Origin: Betaproteobacteria bacterium | GTDB taxonomy: Bacteria; Pseudomonadota; Gammaproteobacteria; Burkholderiales; Casimicrobiaceae | DNA: 5,732 nucleotides | Direction of reading: 5' to 3' | Assembly: GCA_005889025.1 (NCBI GenBank) | Contig: VBCZ01000312.1 | Span: 1-5,732 of the forward strand | In this document: positions 4,018 to 5,732 of the stretch, in pieces | Layout of the letters: every line of letters starts with the position of its first letter | How positions within the stretch are numbered: position 1 is the first letter of the stretch | Notes under the pieces: generated by a model | The model's input: only the letters and a program-made list of their open reading frames with translations | Database searches by the model: none | Told to the model about the DNA's origin: nothing | Program-made: the position numbers and the translations under genes

Positions 4018-5732
4018 ATGTCGACACATCCATATCTTCGCCGCAGCGCGATCGCCGCGTTGGTTTTCGGACTGAGCGTTGCCGGTTCGCCGGCGAGCTC
4101 CAAGGTTACGAAGCTCACGATCCTGAGCCGCGAGTCGCCAACCTATAACGGCCAATCGTTCGGGGTGACCGGACAATACGAAAAGATCATCGGCACGGCA
4201 TCCGGCGAAATCGACCCCGGCGATCGCCGCAACGCGATCATTACCGACATCAATCTCGCGCCGCGCAATGCGAACGGCAAAGTCGCCTATATGGCCACGT
4301 TCACACTGATCAAGCCTATCGACACTTCGAGGGGCAACGGGGTGCTGTTCTACAATGTGGTGAATCGAGGGAGCCGGAATTTCCCTTACAGCATCGGTGG
4401 CGATCCTGGTGACGGATTCATGCAGAACCGTGGATACACTCTGCTGTGGAGCGGGTGGCAGGGCGATGTCGCGCCCGCCGCGAACAACGGCAACGAAACC
4501 GTACAGGTGCCCGTCGCGAAAAATCCGGACGGCTCGCCGGTGACCGGACCCGTGATCTTCCGTTTCTGGAACGAGCCGGCGGGCACGACAACCGTTGCCC
4601 TGACGAGCATACCGCCCGGCGCATTCACGAACAATGTCTACCAGCCGGCGACGCTCGACACTGCGCAGGCGCGCCTCGAGACCCACAGCGCGGAAAGCCC
4701 CAACGGCGTCACCGGGGCAATCAACGTCATAGCGAGCACGGACTGGGCTTGGGCCGACTGCCGGAGCGTTGCCTTTCCGGGCACGCCTGACCCCACGCGC
4801 ATCTGTCTTAGAAACGGCGTCGATCCGACGCTGTTGTATCAGCTCGTGTATACCGCGAAGGATCCGCTCGTGCTCGGCGTCGGCCTCGCGGCGCAGCGAG
4901 ACATGGTCTCGTTCTTCCGCTATGAATTGGCGGACGCGTCGGGCACACCGAATCCTCTGGCCGGTGGAATGTCGCACGTACTCGCAGAAGGTACGTCGCA
5001 AGCCGGCAACGAGCTCAAGACTCTCGTGCACCTGGGCTTCAACGAGGACGAGGCCGGCCGCATCGTAATCGAGGGTATGAACGATTACATCGCCGCGCGG
5101 CAGACGCCGCTCAACTTCCGGTTCGCATTTCCCGGCGGCGCGGCGACGCTGACCGAGCCCGGCAGCGAGCCAGTGCTGTGGTGGGAGGACTACGCGGACA
5201 CGCAGCGCGGGCGCTCGGTGGCCGGCATGCTCGATCGCTGCCGCGTGACGGCGACCTGTCCGAAGATCATGGAATCGTTCGGCGCGACCGAATTCTGGCG
5301 CGCCGACGTCGACATTCCGCTGCCGTCGAACGTGCGCCGCTACTATTATCCGGGCACGACGCACGGAGGTGGCGGTGGCGGCTTTAATCTGACCACCGGT
5401 ACAGCCGGAGGTTGTATGCTTTCGTCGAATCCGAATCCGGAGAGCGACACTCAGCGTGCGCTGTTTGTGGCGCTGACGGATTGGGTCGTCCATGGCATCG
5501 ACATGCCGCCCAGCGCGTACCCGAAGCTCAGGGATGGGACGCTGGTGCCGGCGAGCAAGGCGGCGATGGGCTTCCCCAACATTCCCGCCATTCCGAACGA
5601 CGCGCCGAATGGGCTCGTCAACTCGATGAATGACTACGACCTCGGTTCGACGTTCATCTACAATGACATGTCCGGTGTTATCTCGCGTGAGCCGCCGTTC
5701 GTGAAGCAGGTGATTCCGACCTACGTCGTGAA
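4018..5732 (+). CDS. Exported alpha/beta-hydrolase-domain protein, Abhydrolase_10 type (partial, open at right edge)
   Basis: The frame is open from ATG 4018 to the window end, giving 571 residues without a stop. Residues 1-27 (MSTHPYLRRSAIAALVFGLSVAGSPAS) form a probable signal peptide with a twin Arg before a hydrophobic core, so the protein is probably periplasmic or secreted. The mature part matches, from memory, the large exported proteins of the Abhydrolase_10 family. Key pieces are GYTLLWSGWQGD; DWAWADC (242-248); RICLRNG (261-267); LLYQLVYTAKDPLVLGVGLAA; the nucleophile-elbow-like GTSQAG with Ser327; AARQTPLNFRFAFPGGAAT; FGATEFW with Glu425; IPLPSNVRRYYYPGTTHGGG with His449; and NPNPESDTQRAL. 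Ser327, Glu425 and His449 are plausible triad residues, by inference. Substrates of this family are largely unknown; esterase-like action is a guess. Between FW (427) and ADVDIPLP I expect about 11-12 more residues of the GLR.SP.LVGT kind, so a short in-frame gap near 5299 is likely. The C-terminus lies outside the window. The gene is divergent from lysR, its likely regulator. Confidence 0.85.
   Translation, partial: MSTHPYLRRSAIAALVFGLSVAGSPASSKVTKLTILSRESPTYNGQSFGVTGQYEKIIGTASGEIDPGDRRNAIITDINLAPRNANGKVAYMATFTLIKPIDTSRGNGVLFYNVVNRGSRNFPYSIGGDPGDGFMQNRGYTLLWSGWQGDVAPAANNGNETVQVPVAKNPDGSPVTGPVIFRFWNEPAGTTTVALTSIPPGAFTNNVYQPATLDTAQARLETHSAESPNGVTGAINVIASTDWAWADCRSVAFPGTPDPTRICLRNGVDPTLLYQLVYTAKDPLVLGVGLAAQRDMVSFFRYELADASGTPNPLAGGMSHVLAEGTSQAGNELKTLVHLGFNEDEAGRIVIEGMNDYIAARQTPLNFRFAFPGGAATLTEPGSEPVLWWEDYADTQRGRSVAGMLDRCRVTATCPKIMESFGATEFWRADVDIPLPSNVRRYYYPGTTHGGGGGGFNLTTGTAGGCMLSSNPNPESDTQRALFVALTDWVVHGIDMPPSAYPKLRDGTLVPASKAAMGFPNIPAIPNDAPNGLVNSMNDYDLGSTFIYNDMSGVISREPPFVKQVIPTYVV

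Noticed and set aside
3736..5493. Long minus-strand open frame of 585 codons opposite the hydrolase
   Set aside because: It is the antisense shadow of a G+C-rich gene. The product is Arg- and Ala-rich with no recognisable domain, while the plus strand encodes a clear family member with a signal peptide.

Overview
The window (5732 bp, roughly 60% G+C by eye) looks like chromosomal DNA from a proteobacterium, most likely a betaproteobacterium of the Burkholderiales type. The best clue is the phosphoserine aminotransferase. It carries the FLQGG(A/G)IAENAI(I/V)PMNLL variant of the cofactor-binding region that I know from Burkholderia-type SerC, and it is followed by a short ACT-domain phosphoglycerate dehydrogenase. 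No mobile element, CRISPR array, RNA gene or phage gene is visible.

Layout. (1) At 1-158 on the minus strand is the N-terminus of an exported creatininase-family protein, cut by the window edge. (2) At 159-571 is a divergent intergenic region with two repeat-like palindromic blocks (291-349 and 362-429) and a weak promoter candidate before serC. (3) At 572-1561 is serC, followed with an 8-base overlap by serA (1554-2673). Together they encode two consecutive steps of serine synthesis: 3-phosphoglycerate to 3-phosphohydroxypyruvate (SerA), then to O-phosphoserine (SerC). (4) At 2680-3557 on the minus strand is a LysR-type regulator, convergent with serA with only 6 bases between the stop codons. 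(5) At 3558-4017 is the regulatory region between lysR and the next gene. It has a good leftward sigma70 promoter, an inverted repeat just downstream of it, and a 30-codon mini-ORF with a strong Shine-Dalgarno sequence. (6) From 4018 to the right edge is an exported alpha/beta-hydrolase-domain protein of the Abhydrolase_10 type, open at its C-terminus. The LysR protein is the obvious candidate regulator of this divergent hydrolase.

The most striking observation is that all four substantially covered genes appear to lack a short internal piece compared with what I know of their families, while the sequence on either side is well conserved. SerC lacks about 31 residues in frame near 1346. SerA lacks about 26 residues with a frame change near 1900. 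LysR lacks about 14 residues with a frame change near 3114. The hydrolase appears to lack about 11-12 residues in frame near 5299. SerA and LysR as written cannot give full-length proteins. Several compact gaps without other decay suggest an assembly or amplification artefact, or very recent deletions, rather than old pseudogenes. I do not see a convincing new biological system here; the gap pattern is what deserves checking.
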